This document shows, one piece after another, positions 39,601-54,600 of a stretch of 64,000 bases of DNA. Every line of letters starts with the position of its first letter. The stretch's first letter is position 1. Source of the DNA: Holothuria scabra (taxonomy: Eukaryota > Echinodermata > Holothuroidea > Aspidochirotida > Holothuriidae); contig CM074195.1 of NCBI GenBank assembly GCA_037179385.1, positions 14,173,887 to 14,237,886 on the forward strand, given 5' to 3'. The notes below the pieces were generated by a model, which saw nothing but the letters and a program-made list of their open reading frames with translations, ran no database searches and was not told the DNA's origin. Made by a program: the position numbers and the translations under genes.

Positions 39601-42600
39601 ACAAAAATATTCTTTCTGTAATGCCGGGTGCAACCCCTAAAATCATGTGATAATAGTTACTGGACTTGAGGCTGGAAAACCAGCCTGTTGTGTTATTTCA
39701 TGTTGTCTGTGTGGCCCTTTTTTAGCTTTAAGTTAAAAAACCTTCAAATTAAATTTGAAGTTTGAGTGACACGTGAAGTATGAAACCTAGTTAGATGGTT
39801 CATCATCCATTGAAAGTTGAAAACAACTTTTTTATTGCAGAGGTGTATGGTATCTTTGATCTTTATGGACAGTGCTGTCAGGTGACGGTTACACAAAGTG
39901 AGGGCGACATTTCACCAGATTCACCAATCTTCTGGGAACCAAGTGACAGCAATGTTTCTAGCAGTGGTGCAATTGCCAATACTAAACCAAACATTTCATT
40001 AGGTTAGTACCACTCTTGCTTGTTACATTTTTTATTCTCAACAATTTAAAGATCTAACAGTGTTTTTGTTTTGAGTAAAATACCTGAGGCATTGAATGTG
40101 GAAAAGAGTAAGGCTAAGATTTTGATGACATAGCACCAGAGGCACAGGTTAGTGTTGGTTTTTAAGCATCAGTGTAAAACATAGCAAGGTCAAGATAATT
40201 TCTGCTGTCATTGGGCCCAGCACCTATTAACCTTATTTTGAAATATTAACGTGGTAACCATTTTACATTCCCTTATATTTCTATCATTTGCCAAAGCCAT
40301 AAAGATTAGCATAATGAGTAAACTAAGGATTTAGTTTGCACCATTTAGCAATTCTTTAACAAAAATATTGCCACAAGGAATTATTCATAAGCTTGGAGAG
40401 GGCAGAGACATTTTCATTTGTAAAATTTATTTCTCTCAGTGCCAGGCATTCCACACAAGTTTCACAATTGCTGTGGATCTAATGTTTCTGTGTCTGATGA
40501 TCTTCTTACTGCCACAAGGACAGCTGGCTATGACAATGGTGTTGTCTTCAGCTCCAAGCCCATCAGACCTGGAGAACTATTTGAGGTAAGATGCGAGTCT
40601 GTTTCATTTATACTTCCATATGATTTAAAAGTTCTCCAACTTGAACCTCATTTTGTCTAAATTTGTTCTCTTTCTTAACATTACTGTAGTTACCGCACAT
40701 TTTTCAGATCTGTTCAGAACTGTTTAGTAAATATGTTTGCCTAGTTCAGTAAGTTTGACAAAGAAACATTTGTATAGGGTAGAATTTCGTACTCTCTATA
40801 GTGGAAATGTTGCCTGATCATTGATTCCTTGCTGTAAGCTAGGGAATCTGTGCAATGGTGATGTTGTCTGTGTAGATGTGTGTATATAATGTTATGCTTG
40901 TAAACATAATATCTCAAGATGGGAAGGTCTGACAATGTTTATATTTGGTACATAATTTCGTCTTGTTGGGAGGAAGAAGCCTATTGTTTTTGGTAGAGGT
41001 TCAAGGTCATTTGAGGTCACCAGAAGTAAAAAAAATGATATCCTTGTAAGCACGGTACCTCAAGTTATGTAAAACTAACACTTATTAATATGGTGTGTGG
41101 GTCTGTCATGTTGAGAGGAAGAACCCCACTATTTTTGGTGGAGGTCAAAGGTCATTTAAGGTCACCAGCAGTAAATTTGCCAAAACCTTGAAAATGGCTT
41201 GTAAACACGATATCACAAGATACGAAGGTCTGACAAATTTCATATTTGGTATATAGATTTTTCACATTGAGAGCAAGAAGCCTGTTTTTTGGTGGAGGTC
41301 AAAGGTCATTCGTGGTCACCAGGGGGTGATAAATGGACACCTTGACAATGGGATATTTCAAGTTAGGTGCAATTAATACTTTTCATTTTGGGTAAGCGAA
41401 ACGAAATGTAAAGGACTTTGCACAAACTGTCCTGTAATTGCTCTTTATACATATGTATAAAGAGGTATTCTGTGACTGTTTATACATGGCCCTTTACACT
41501 ACAAGCTTAACTGAGGAGTAAGGCTAGACTAAGATGTATTACTATTGAGCGTAGCCTACGCATACTGTAACTAATGTTTCTGGAGTTCAGACGAGAAATC
41601 TGTTGGAGATTTAAAGCTGTAAGTTCATAAAAATTGGTAGAACATTTCCAGCCAAGAGCAAGGAGTTGGTGCCCTGGCATGTCATACTATGATTTACTGT
41701 AGGCATAGACCAAGAAAGCAACCTAACAATTGGGTTAGCCACCCTGAACAGCATGTAGTCTAAAAGTTAAGTCAGGCTAGCTGTTTGATGCCTAGCCCAG
41801 GCCCTGTGCCTTTGAGTTTAATACTCGAAGTACTGAGTAAACTTGGGTGCGCGTTATGTTACTATTCCAGTACAAAATTAAGACAACAAAGTTTTGCAAA
41901 GTCCTGTTCAAGGGCCAGGATAAGCCTGTGCCTTGGCAAAGCTCTGTAGGCTAGGCCTAGAATTTTTTAGTCTAATCCTAACTTGGGACTAGTTGGTGGG
42001 CCTGGTCCTACATGCACTCTGTTAAACTGTACTGTTAACTTAAATGGTGTTGAAACATACTACTGAGCACTAAATGTTGAGCAATGTTTCATAGAAATAT
42101 GGAAACCAGTTGGTGTATAGCCTAGGCCTATAGACTCACATGGGTTCAGTGTTATATGCTACAGTCTGCACAGTATTCATATATATTTTGACAAAGTATC
42201 CTTTTAGTCATTCTGCAGACTGCAGACATTTGCCCATAGGTTCAGGTTATCAAAGAAAAGCCAGTTTGGCATAAGACACAAATGCAAATAACAACATGTT
42301 TAATTCCTGGAAAAATTACCTGCATGGAGATGGGGAGAACCCTTAATGTCACCTTAAATATTTCTTGTGCAATCAGTAGTACTTTCATTACAGTTAGCAT
42401 TCTACAATAATTTTTGTAGACTTCTACAACATTAAAGTTTATATCCAGTTGAAGTACCAATGGAATTACTTTGGTTCGTAATAGGCAAGGAATCACAAAG
42501 CCGAGTGGCTTTCTGGTTTTTTTTAATGTAAGACACCAGTTCTTAAGAGGTTCTATTGACTTTGATGAGTATGACACAGCTACCACATCTTGAGATAACC

Positions 42601-45600
42601 CATTTTTTTCTTCAAATGTTCTAATTGATGTAAAAATTTATTATTTTCAAAAGAAAATTTGTTAACACTTGAAAACTTTGGGGAAAATGTCCTGATAGTA
42701 CAAGGTTCAGTTTGGTCACTGTTTACATGAAGGAGAATTTTTTCTGTTATCATCATCAAATCCTGTAAACAGGTAAGAAGGTACTTTACTCAATGTAGAG
42801 AGAATATTGAAGGAAAGAATTCAAAAGATTGACTACATTTATTTTAAAAAATGTGTAAATAATTTTGTGTGTCTTGCTATAGGTAAAGGTCAGCAGGGTA
42901 TCAAAGATCTGGTCTGGCTCCCTCAGTATAGGTTTTACAAAGTATAATCCTGGTGCTATCAGCCCACGTCACATCACCGGTCCTTACCTTACACAACCAC
43001 ACACCTTGGAGGACCTGGTCGTTGAAGGCTTATGGGTAATGCAAGGATCAGATATCAAGAAGAATGGCAGAATAGTGAAGAGTAATTATGCACCAACGCT
43101 TGAGAGGCTCAGTGTAAGTGTAGCCCCTAACCCTAACCCTACTGTGTAACCTGTGGGTGGGATGAGAGTAGGGTGGAGTGGAGAAAAGGGAAAGGTGGGG
43201 AAGGGGTAGGAAGGTTTGGGATGTGGTGGGAGAGGAAAAAAAGATGGGTGACAAATTTGTGGGTGGATAGGCAATGTGAATTTCTTAGGGGTCAGGTTAA
43301 GTACATTCTTTAGTAAGGTGCTAGGTAAGAAAATACTTTACTCAATGTAGAGAAAATATTGAAGAAAAGATTGACTACTTTTCAGGGTGGAGAGGGGGGG
43401 GGGGTTAGTTGAAGAATATAGGAAGGGTGGTAGGTTTTCAAAAGTAATTAATTTCAAGACTTAACTGCAACACTGATTCAGTTTCTTATATAGCTTCCAG
43501 TGTTTAGCTAAAGTTAAAGTATGTTGGTGACCTCTTTAAAAAGGCGGAATAATGTATTGAAATGGCTTATGAACAAAATCTTTACAATTATCTCTCTCAA
43601 AATATTTTGTATTGCAAGAATTAAAAAATGCATCAATTCACAAAATGAACTTTAATTTCACAAGTTATCGATAAGCCATAAAGCAGTTTGTATCTTTCAA
43701 CCGGTAAGAACCATTTGCACTGGCCTCAAAATTCGTTTTCCCTATACTAAGGCCAAATTGGCCCTCATAACCAAACAATTTTGGGGTTGTATGAGGGCCA
43801 AAATTCTCTCATCCAAGGCCAAAATATAATACACTTGAAAGAAGAACAGAACAAGGGATTGTATGCTATTTATTGTCCCATCCACTATCTGTTAGATAAA
43901 GATGGCATTGTGCCAATTATTCTATAATGGGTAAATAATAGGTGTCAGAATAATTCTGTGACTTCAACTGATGGCCACCACCAATTATTTGTAAACTGGA
44001 AAGGGGTTCAAATATACTTGGAACTTGCTTTTAATTTTGTAATAATCCCGTAGATTCTGTACACAATTCTTTAAGTTCCTGCCAAAAGGGTATGCACTGA
44101 TAATAACTAACATGTTTAACCTCTGCCATTGGCATAGTGATCGTTGGTTTATGTTTTCCTAATTTCTGGGAGAGGTTCCTACCACTGTAGTATTACCTGC
44201 AATTAGAATTGCATGCAAGATATTAATGCAAGTCCTTGTGGCTTGCTGTACAAAATGTTCTTGAACAGAAAGACAAAGTACTAACCAGCAAGCAGCATTT
44301 GGCCAAATTTTCAAGTCCCAAAGCTTACAACAATATCTGTCAATATCTTAGTAGTGCACACATGCAGTAACAAGAAACCTGGGAAAATCGGCCCAATAAT
44401 CCTGCATAAATTAATCCATTTCCAACATTCCTTCTGTAAGGGAACCGTATTAACAGTTGGTACTACTGCAATGTTGTCACGCAATGTAATGGCGAAGGAA
44501 AACAGCAATGCCTGTGGTAGCATGCAGTGAACCTCTTGCCCCTGCATGTACAGTAGTAGACTTTCAGTACACACGTACAGTATTTTTTTTACCTACAAGC
44601 AAGGGTAATGTTTCGCTTGGTGACATCATATGCATACAATCTCTTGCAAAGTTTAAATTACATACTATGTAAAGACACATCTTGATTGGTTCCATTGGGT
44701 TGATGCCCAGTCAATCACAACTTGCGGCTTTGCCAATGGGATATAGTGTATGAAAACCTCAGGCCTCGAGATGAATTTGCCCATGAGTTGTATTAATTTA
44801 CTGTATGATCACACTGTACTTCCCTGTTTGTATGGTAAGGTCGCCAGCCATGCTCCGCGTTGAATTCACCAAGGAAGGGCTACACAAATCTCAGTGTATG
44901 AGGATTTTTTTCAGGGATTAGTTTAACATACATTTCACATGCAGATATTTTTTAAATAAGATGTAAGTTTTAGGTAAGAAATGCCAAAGAATGCAGTAAA
45001 CCATTTTTGTGGGAATCTGTGTTAATAGAGGCATTTTGGAAGCAACATTTTAGCGAATGTTGATCTGTACTGTGCAGTGGCGTAGCCACAGGGAGGGTTT
45101 GGGGGTTAGAAGCCCCTCCTCCCCCAAAACCCAACTTTGCAATGCAATGCAAAAAACACCTAAAAGAGTGGCATATTTGCATAAGATTTTGTAGCTTTTT
45201 GAGTATTGGGTGAAAAATACATATGTTATATTTGGTGACCACAAATTTCTGTACAGATATTAATGCAGGAATATGTATACTGCACTGTAGTTAGGAACGA
45301 CTCCAGAATGTCAAAATTTTGGGGGCAATCTGAGGGGGATGGGGTTGGGGGGGAAAGATTTTTTGCGTGTAGCCTGAAACCAAGCACAAAGTGTGAGTTC
45401 TTGATGGTGGGGTCCAGGGACTTGCCTTAGGGCCCCTGGTGGGGTCCAGGGGAAAAGCCCCTGGTGGGGCCCAGGGGGCTAAGCCCCTGGAAGCTCTGAG
45501 GTTGTAGCATATCTCTGGGTGAAAAATTAAGTCCCAGGAGAGGTATATTATTTGATTTTTTGGTTGATCTAGCTCAAAGGTTAAAAACCTTTTTCTTTGG

Positions 45601-48600
45601 TAGTATCATTTCACATTTGTGTGGTGCCACCGAGTACCACTAGTCTGGCTTAACCACTTTTTGGTTTCGATGAAAAGAGAAACCTATGCATTCATGATGG
45701 CGTGTGTGTGTATGTATGTGTGTATGTGCGTGTGTGTGTATGTGTGTATGTGTGTGTGTCCAATTTTGTGTGTTTGTGACACTTTGCTTGTTTACACGAT
45801 ATCTTGAGAAGGGAAGATCTGACAGTTCTCAAACTTGGTACACAGATACCCCATACTGAGAGGAAGAACCCTATATATTTTGGTTGAGGTCAAAGGTCAT
45901 CTGGGGTCACAGGGGGTCAAAAACCAAAATCCTTGTTTACACAATATCTCAAGACAGGAAACTTGGATTAATTTCAAACGATATGTTGATGCGTTATGAT
46001 GTAAGGAAGAACCCTATTGATTTTGGTGGAGGTCAAAGGTCATTTGGGGTCACGTGGGGTCAAACCCCGAAATCCTTGTTTACGCGATATCTCATGGTAG
46101 AAAACTTGGATTAATTTCAAACTTGATATGTTGATGCGTTAGGATGTCAGGAAGAACCCTATTGATTTTGGTGGAGGTCAAAGGTCATTTGGGGTCACAT
46201 GGGGTCAAACCCTGAAATCCTTGTTTACACGATATCTCATGGTAGGAAACTTGGATCAATTTCATACTTGATATGTGGATGCGTTATGATGTAAGGGAGA
46301 ACCCTATTGATTTTGGTGGAGGTCAAAGGTCATTTGGGGTCACGTGGGGTCAAACCCCAAAATCCTTGTTTACACGATATCTCATGGTAGAAAACTTGGA
46401 TTAATTTCAAACTTGATATGTTGATGCGTTATGATGTAAGAAAGAACCCAATTAATTTTCGTGGAGGTCAAAGGTCATTTGGGGTCACAGCCCGAAATCC
46501 TGGTTTACACTATATCTCAAGGTAGGAAACTTTGATTCATTTCAAACTTGATATGTTGATGCATTATGATGTAAGAAATAACCCAATAAATTTTGGTGGA
46601 GGTCAAAGGTCATTTGGGGTCACATGGGGTCAAACTCCGAACTTCTTGTTTACACTATATCTCACGGTAGGAAGCTTGGATTGATTTGAAACTTGTTATG
46701 TTGATGCGTTATGATGGGAGGAAGAACCCTATTGATTTTGGTAGAGGTGAAAGGTCATTTGGGGTCATAGGGGTCAAACTCAGAAAACCTTGTTTAGGAT
46801 AGCTCAAGGTATGAAAGGTGGATGGATTTCAAAATTAGTATGTAAATGAATTATGGTGAGAAGATGGTCTGTATAAGGTTATTTTTTGTGGAGGTGAAAG
46901 GACATCTGGGGTCATGATCGGTCGAACTTTGAAAAACTTGTCAAAATGGGATATCTCAAGGTAGGAAACTTGGATGGATTTCCCAATTAGTATGTGGATG
47001 TGTTATGGTGAGTTGAAAGTACTGTACCTGTTGTTTTTGGTGGAGGTCAATGGTCATCTGGTATCACCTGGCATCAAAATCTGAAAACCTTGTTTGCAGA
47101 ATTTCTTAAGGCACAGTATGAAAGAAAAACCAGTCACTTACAGGTGGAGACAAAGGCTATTTTGGGTCACCAGTTGTTACAAGAAATGTAGCATTTTATT
47201 GAAAAGAGCATGTATGTATCATCGAAACCTCAATGCATTTTTGCATTCTGGTTCATTTGGGTAGGGTGCTGGGGACAGTCAATGTGTTGAAGTAGTGTTA
47301 AGCTGTAATGATGCCATCTAAGCAGAACACATTCATCAGTTGGCGTGCAACCTGCAGAAATATTTGATGGATGCATGAGGGAGAATAAGAAACAATGGAA
47401 AAGTAAATGAAGCATGCTATGTACCACACTAAATACTGACAAGGCAGGGAAACTTTGCATCATTAGTGATATGCTTACCACATGTAGATTGGACACCACT
47501 GACCTAACCTGGAAGGATGTAGGCCTCCTGAAAGGTCATGTAAGCAAACTTCGTCAGTATCAATGGCACATTCACCCAGGCGCCAGTGCTGTCCCACCGC
47601 CACCCCCACCACCAACACACACACAAACATAGGCCACATACACTTCCATTCCCGCAACTTAATTTTATTCTTGGGGGGCAACTGGGGGGGGAGCAAGGAA
47701 AAAATCTGAGGGGGAAAATGTCCCCTCATGCCCCACGTAGCACTGCCACTGGTAATGTGCCACTGGTAATCTATGTATGGTATCGACATGAATGATTAAC
47801 GTGCTATAACTAATGTGCAAATCAAATATCAACAGAACCGTACGAAAATGAAAAAAAAAATTGAAAAAGCAAAAACAGATGTGGCCTTCGATAAGTGTGT
47901 GAAAAATGTTTGCTGAAGGCCAAAACAAATTTACGTTTGCCATGGCCACAATGGCCGTCATGAATTTTGACTGTTGTTGCAATACCTTTGAATTGCTTTT
48001 TGTTCGTACATGGTGATTTTCTTTGTCATAGATACAATGTTTCTCTTTACTTCCATAAATACAACTCTCCAATTTTTCATTTCTTTTTGAATTCTGAACA
48101 GCAGTGTTGTTTTTTTTCTTTATGACAGGTCGGGTTCTCTGTGGGTGTTTTCCTAACAACAGAATGTGCAATGCATGTATACTTGAATGGTCATGATATG
48201 GGACTGGCTCTTGCAGACCTACCCAAGGTCAGTTTAATCAATTTATAGATGATTTTAAATTTGAGAAGACATCTTAAAATGACAAACAGAGTTGATTTTA
48301 CAATTTTTACTCAACTTTAATTCAACAACAAATTTGTACATTAACTTTAAACTAACAAAAAAATATGTGTGATCATGTTGTGATTGGTTACAGTGCAGTG
48401 GAAATTATCTAGCCTTGCATCTGTGTGGATCTTTTTACCCGACATCTATTCAGGAAATTTCATTCAACAATTATAAACACAAAATTACTGTTTCTTCTAA
48501 TCTGGTTATTCAGAAGGGAAAAATGATGTGCTGGAACAATTTGTTATTATTCTCGGGTCAAACTCTGATTGTCCCTTTAATTGGAGAATTGCAACTTTAT

Positions 48601-51600
48601 TCATAAATTACTGTGATTTATTCCAAGAAGCTCACTTTGAAATGTTAGTTTTAGTTTAACCTGTAGTAAAGAAAACTTATCCTTTCCTTTGCATTTATGA
48701 TATAACAGGTGTAGGTAGATGACCATTACTGTTACTTGTAACATCATAACTGTTACATGTTACATCATTACTGTTACATGTAACAGCATTTTTCATGTCC
48801 TAAAAATTCCGTATTTAATAAAGGGGATGTCTTTACTTGTTGTAAATGCTTTGTCTAGGCTCTTGCAGTAGCATTAGTTTAGTAATTCCTATTATTTCTG
48901 TGAATATAGAGAACATAAATAATGAAACAAATTATATTTCCAGTTAGGAAGTTGCCTTCTCTATAGACAGCATTATTTGACTAATGAATTCATGATTCCA
49001 CTAAAAGTTGTTATGAGGGAATTTTCAATTTAGGGCAGTAGAAAGTTAGTTTAACACATGTGCAAGCAGTATTCCATCTTGTCTGTTAACATGTTTCTGT
49101 TTAGGGAGATTACCATGACAACCAATGTGCTGTCTTGTTTCTAGACTGAATATTAAGTAGGCTGACAACCTTTCTGAAAACCAACAGGATGGAGTGATGT
49201 TCCCTTCTGCTAATGGGCAGTCTAGCTTTTTCGCTGTATTTACTGTCCTTTTTGTCTACCGCCCAGAAATTGAAAAGTCCCTATTATTGTATTGACATGA
49301 ACTTTGAAAAAAAGTCTTGCTATAGTTAAAGGGCTGTAAAAACACATCAAATGCCCTAATTGAAAATGTAAAAAATCTTGTAATTTCATGACTTGAGTTG
49401 GTCCAAAGAGGTTTGCCATTGACGAAAAGTTTTGTAAACAACTTTATCTGATATTTGGTTAGAGCATCAGACTTGCAGTCAGGAGGTGGTGAGTTGGATT
49501 ACTGACCATGTCATACCAAAGACTTAAAAATGGAACCTACTGACATTGTGCTTGGTGCTCAGCATATTAAGTAATGGAAAAGGAAAAATAAGCAAGTGAG
49601 CCACAGCTGGAAAAAAAGACTGTGGTGGGCTTAACTCAAATCTGGGCTGTAAAACTCCATCTAACCTGACCTTATCTGATGTTTGTTCTCAGAGAGTGTA
49701 TGCCGTCTTGGATCTTTATGGTCAGGTGGAGTCTGTCACTGTTACTAGTTCTGCTGTCAACCTACCGGAGGAACCTTTGAGGGCACCATCTTTATCAAGC
49801 AACAGTAGTGAAGAAATTGACAAAGAGGTAGACAGTTATTTCTTGTGGATGCTTAATTGTTACCAATAGCTTTATGTCATATGTTAAAAAGAAGGGTTTA
49901 AGGTCCCATCAAGTTTTGATATGTAAAAGTGGTATTTATTCAAAGCGTTTTGGTGAAATTTGCATTGACATCCAATTTATGGTTCACAAGATGGAAGTGG
50001 GTAAATTTGTCACATTTTGAACAAAATTTTAACTTGAAGCAAGCACATATGACATCATATCCTCACATTAATGGACAGTCTTTTATTGGTTTCGATGATA
50101 AGAGAAACCTATGCATTCATGATGGCGTATGTGTGTATGTATGTATGTATGTGTGTGTGTATGTGTGTGTGTGTGTGTGTGTGTGTTTGTGACACTTTGC
50201 TTGTTAACACGATATCTCAAGATAGGAATGTCACTGTGTTTTCAAACTTAGTACATAGATGCCCTATATTAAGGGGAAGAACCCTATCGATTTTGGTCGA
50301 GTTTGAAGGTCATTTGAGGTCACAGGGGTCAAAAACTCGAAACACTTTACATTTAACACAACTAACTCGTTAACACGATATCTCAAGATAGGAATATCTG
50401 ACAGTTTTCAGACTTGGTACTTAGATGCCCCATATGAAGAGGAAGAACCCTATCGTTTTTGGTGGAGTTCAAAGGTCATCTGGGGTCACAGGGGTCAAAG
50501 GACTCGAAACACTTTACAATAGGATATGGCACAGTGGGAATGTTTGAAAGTATTCAAATTTGGTACATAGATGTCCCATATCAAGAAAAAGAACAGCATA
50601 AGTTTTCATCGAGTTTGAAGGTTATTTGGGGTCACAGGTGTCAAAGGACTCGGAAATACTTTACATTTAACTCATTAACACAGTATTTCAATGTAGAAAT
50701 GCCATAGGACTTGAAACACTTTACATTTAACTCATTAACACAGTATCTGAAGGTATGAATGTTTGAAAGTATTCAAACTTGGTTCATAGATGTCCTATAT
50801 CAAGAAAAGAACAATATCAGTTTTCAACGAGTTTAAAGGTTATTTGGTGTGACAGGTGTCAAAGGACTCGAAACACTTTACATTTAACTAACTAACAGAG
50901 TATCTCAATGTAGAAATGTTCATAGGACTTGAAACACTTTACATTTCACTCATTAGCACAGTATCTGAAGGTAGAAATGTCTGGAAGTTTTCAAACTTCG
51001 TACATAGATGTCCCATATCAAGAGGAAGAATGGTATGGGTTTTGGTCAAGTTCAAAGGTCATTTGGGGTCACAGGGGTCCAACCCGGAAAACCATGTTTA
51101 CACAATATCTTAAGGTAGGAAGCTTGGATTGATTTCAAACTTTATATGTTGATGCAGTATGATGGGTAGATGAACCCTACAAATTTTGGTAGAGGTCAAA
51201 GGTCATTTGGGGTCACAGGGGTCAAACCCCAAAACGTTTTACATGATATCTCAAGTTGGGAAACTGGGATTAAATTCAAACTCAAGATGTTGATGTGTTA
51301 TGATGTAAGCAAGAACCCTTTAGATTTTGGTAGAGGTCAAAGGTCATTTGGGGTCACAGAGGGTCAAACTCAGAAAATCTTGTTTACACGATATCTGAAG
51401 GTAGGAAGCTTGGATTGATTTGAATCTTGATTTGTTGATGCAATATGATGGGAAGAAGAACCTTATTGATTTTGGGTAGAGGTCAAAGGTTATTTGGGGT
51501 CACAGGGGGTCAATCCCCAAAAACCTTGTTTACATGATATCTCAAGGTAGGAAACTTGGATTAATTTCAAACTTGATATTTTGATGCATTATGATGTATG

Positions 51601-54600
51601 TAAAAAACCCTACTGATTTTGGTAGGGGTCAAAGGTCATCTGGGGTCACAGGGGGTCAAACTTGGAAAACCTTGTTTACAGGATATCTCAAGGTAGGAAA
51701 CTTGGATTAATCTCAAACATGTTATGTTGATGCATTATGATGTAAGGAAGAATCCTATTGATTTTGGTACAGGTCAAAGGTCATTTCGGGTTAAAGGGGG
51801 CCGAACCCTGAAAACCTTGTTAACATGATATCTCAAGCAAGGAAGCTTAGATTGATTTCAAACTTGATATGTTGATGCGTTTTGATGTATGGAAAAATCC
51901 TACTGATTTTGGTAGGGTCAAAGGTCATCTGGGGTTGCAGGGGGTCAAACTCCGAAAACCTTGTTTGCATGATATCTCAAGGTAGGAAACTTGGATTAAT
52001 CTCAAACTTGGTATGTTGATGCATCATAATGTGAGGGAGAACCCTATTGATTTTGTTAGAGATCAAAGGTCATCCAAGGTCACAGGAGGCTCAAACCCGA
52101 AAACCTTGTTTGCATGATATCTAATGGTAGGAAGCTTGGATTTTTCAAACTTGGTTTGTTAATGAATTATGACCAGAGGGTGGACCCTATTAATTTTGGT
52201 AAAGGTCAAAGTTCACCTGGGGTTATCCAAGGTCAAACCTTGAAAACTCCTACTTTGTATTTCAAGGTGGGAAAATGAGAGAAGGTTCAAAGTTAGAATG
52301 TGGATGTGTGATGGTTGGAAGATGGCTTCTGTTGTCCTTGGTGGAGGTTGAAGGTCAATTGGGGTCACCAGAGATCAAACTATGAAAACTTTGTTAATAG
52401 GATAGATTATCTTAAGGCACAGCATGAAATTTGGGTTTTCATTGTAGAAGTGTTTTGGTTAAAAGAAAAACCAGCTACTTACTGGTGGAGTCAAAGGTCA
52501 CTTTGGGTCACCATGTGTTACAATAAATGCAGCATTTTTTGAAAAGAACATGTTCTGTATGCATCATCGAAACCTCAATGCATTTTTGCATTCTGGTTTT
52601 CTTTAAACATCCCAACCAATTTTCTCCTTAACAGTCCCATATTGTTGTATAGTGATTACCTAAGTAGCATCAGGACTTGTACAAAGTTTGCATTGCACAC
52701 AGAGAGGTCCCAATCCTATTAACTTGAAGGTGAAAACAATGTCTGAACAAAGCATATCTCATCACTGTAAAGAAGTGCTACAGTCTCTGCTGGCCTTCTA
52801 CTCACTTTGTGAAACACAAATTTAGTGACTTCATTTTAATGCTGTGACTGACATCTTGATAAGTACATGTCCTATTTGAATGGAAGTTTCTCCTCACTGT
52901 GTAGATTTGGTTCCTCTTTTATATGCAAATGAAATTTTTGCTTAAACTTCCCCTTTAGTATTGTATTGTTTTGATGATTTTTGTGTTTTTTTTGGATGTT
53001 TGATGTTTCTTTGTGAGAACTAGGTGTAAGGTACAGTGGTAGAGCATTTCTCTTTCACCCTTGGGGCGAGGTGCGTCATCTGGGTTTGATTTCCAGACCA
53101 AGTCATACTAACAAGTCTTTAAGAAAATGGAACTTTTTCCTCTTGTGTATGGTGCAAAAATAAGCAATGTAGTAGGGAAGAAATCAAGAGATGTACAACT
53201 GTAAAATGACTGAATACCCAAACAAAGGAAACCACATTATGTGTGTGAGGACAGCTGTAGGTAAAGGTGTGTGTAGGCTCTTTTCTAAGGAACAGTTGCA
53301 AAGCATTGTGGGATAGTTTCTATGAGAGTTGTTCTCAGAAACAGTGAAATACTACAAACAAAAAGTTTTCATAATCCTTTGTAGTTTGCTACATGGAAAG
53401 GGTCTGTTTATCTGTTTATATCAGCTCTCAAAGTGTTGAGATTTTTCTGTGTGTGATTTTATACAGTGTGTGATAGTCTTTCTGTCATGGAGTAGAGAGG
53501 TTCAGGCTAACGTCAGGGGTTGGTATAGAACATGTGCAAGATCGCAAATTATTGTTGCATGTGTTATTGCTTGTGGGTTTGTATGCAGAAAGAAGACGAA
53601 TTGAAATCTACATTTTCATTGTGACAAGAGTATAAGCGCTCCTTACCAACTCTTTTGTCGTGACAGCATTTGCTTTTAAACACTGAATGAGTCTATGGTG
53701 AAAAACAATGGCTGTACCTATGAATGAGGATCTATAACGATTAGTATTCCACTTTAACGATGTCAGTTTTACTTCTGGGTTGGATCATACTCCTGATTAG
53801 TTGGTGATACAAAGGATGGGAAGAGTCATTTCATAACAATTGCAATTTTATACTGGCATGTAAGGGAGATGTTACATAACTTTTAACAGTATTACCCACT
53901 TAATGTAAGAGGCAGTAAGTCCATACACTACATATAATGCACCTGTAAAATATTGCAAGAATACCTTGGTTAACGTTAAAAGAATTTAGCTTATGTAAAC
54001 CATACAATGTGGGTTACTAAATGCTTCTCTACATAACAACATTTTGAAGCTATTTCAAATCATTGTCAATAAAAACTTCTAAATACACCCAGTGACCATT
54101 TCTACAAGAGACTCTTTAATTTACACAGGTTCTGGTGTGACCTTGTGTTTGGTTTTAGTAATTATCTCTTATGTTTTCCTAACATTTAACTTGAGAAATC
54201 CCACAAAATTATTAATGTGATCAAGATAAATCCTATAGTTGTAATTTAAAATATGGCCAATAAGGGCAGTGCCATCAAAAAAATTTAATAAGAGGACAGC
54301 TGACATGGGTAGAACAAATATCAGAAGTAAACACAGTAAAAAGGAAAGGTTCTAAAAGGGGTTCCCTGAGGAATGCCTGTGCCAGAAATAAGAACATCAC
54401 AGATAGCATTGCTACATACTTTTACATATTTTTACTGATTTGTGAGTTAATTAGCTCACACATGTACACAGTACATGTGTGAGGTTATCAAATGAGGCAG
54501 ATGGCATGAACTCTTTAACAAAGGTATTCTTCTTCATATGTAAAGATTTGGGTCTGAAATTTCGTTGTATGATTGCTTGGAAGAAGAGCATTAAAACCTG

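Noticed and set aside
43124..43142. Telomere-like ccctaaccctaaccct
   Set aside because: Under three repeat units; too short to call an interstitial telomere.
47583..47752. Small hAT-like MITE bounded by cagtgctg and cactgccactg
   Set aside because: The ends are only loosely inverted and no target duplication is present; mentioned only within the intron description.
47665..48171. 168-codon minus-strand frame
   Set aside because: It runs antisense across the exon 17 acceptor and a C-rich patch. No similarity is recognised, and the + strand coding of exon 17 is clear.
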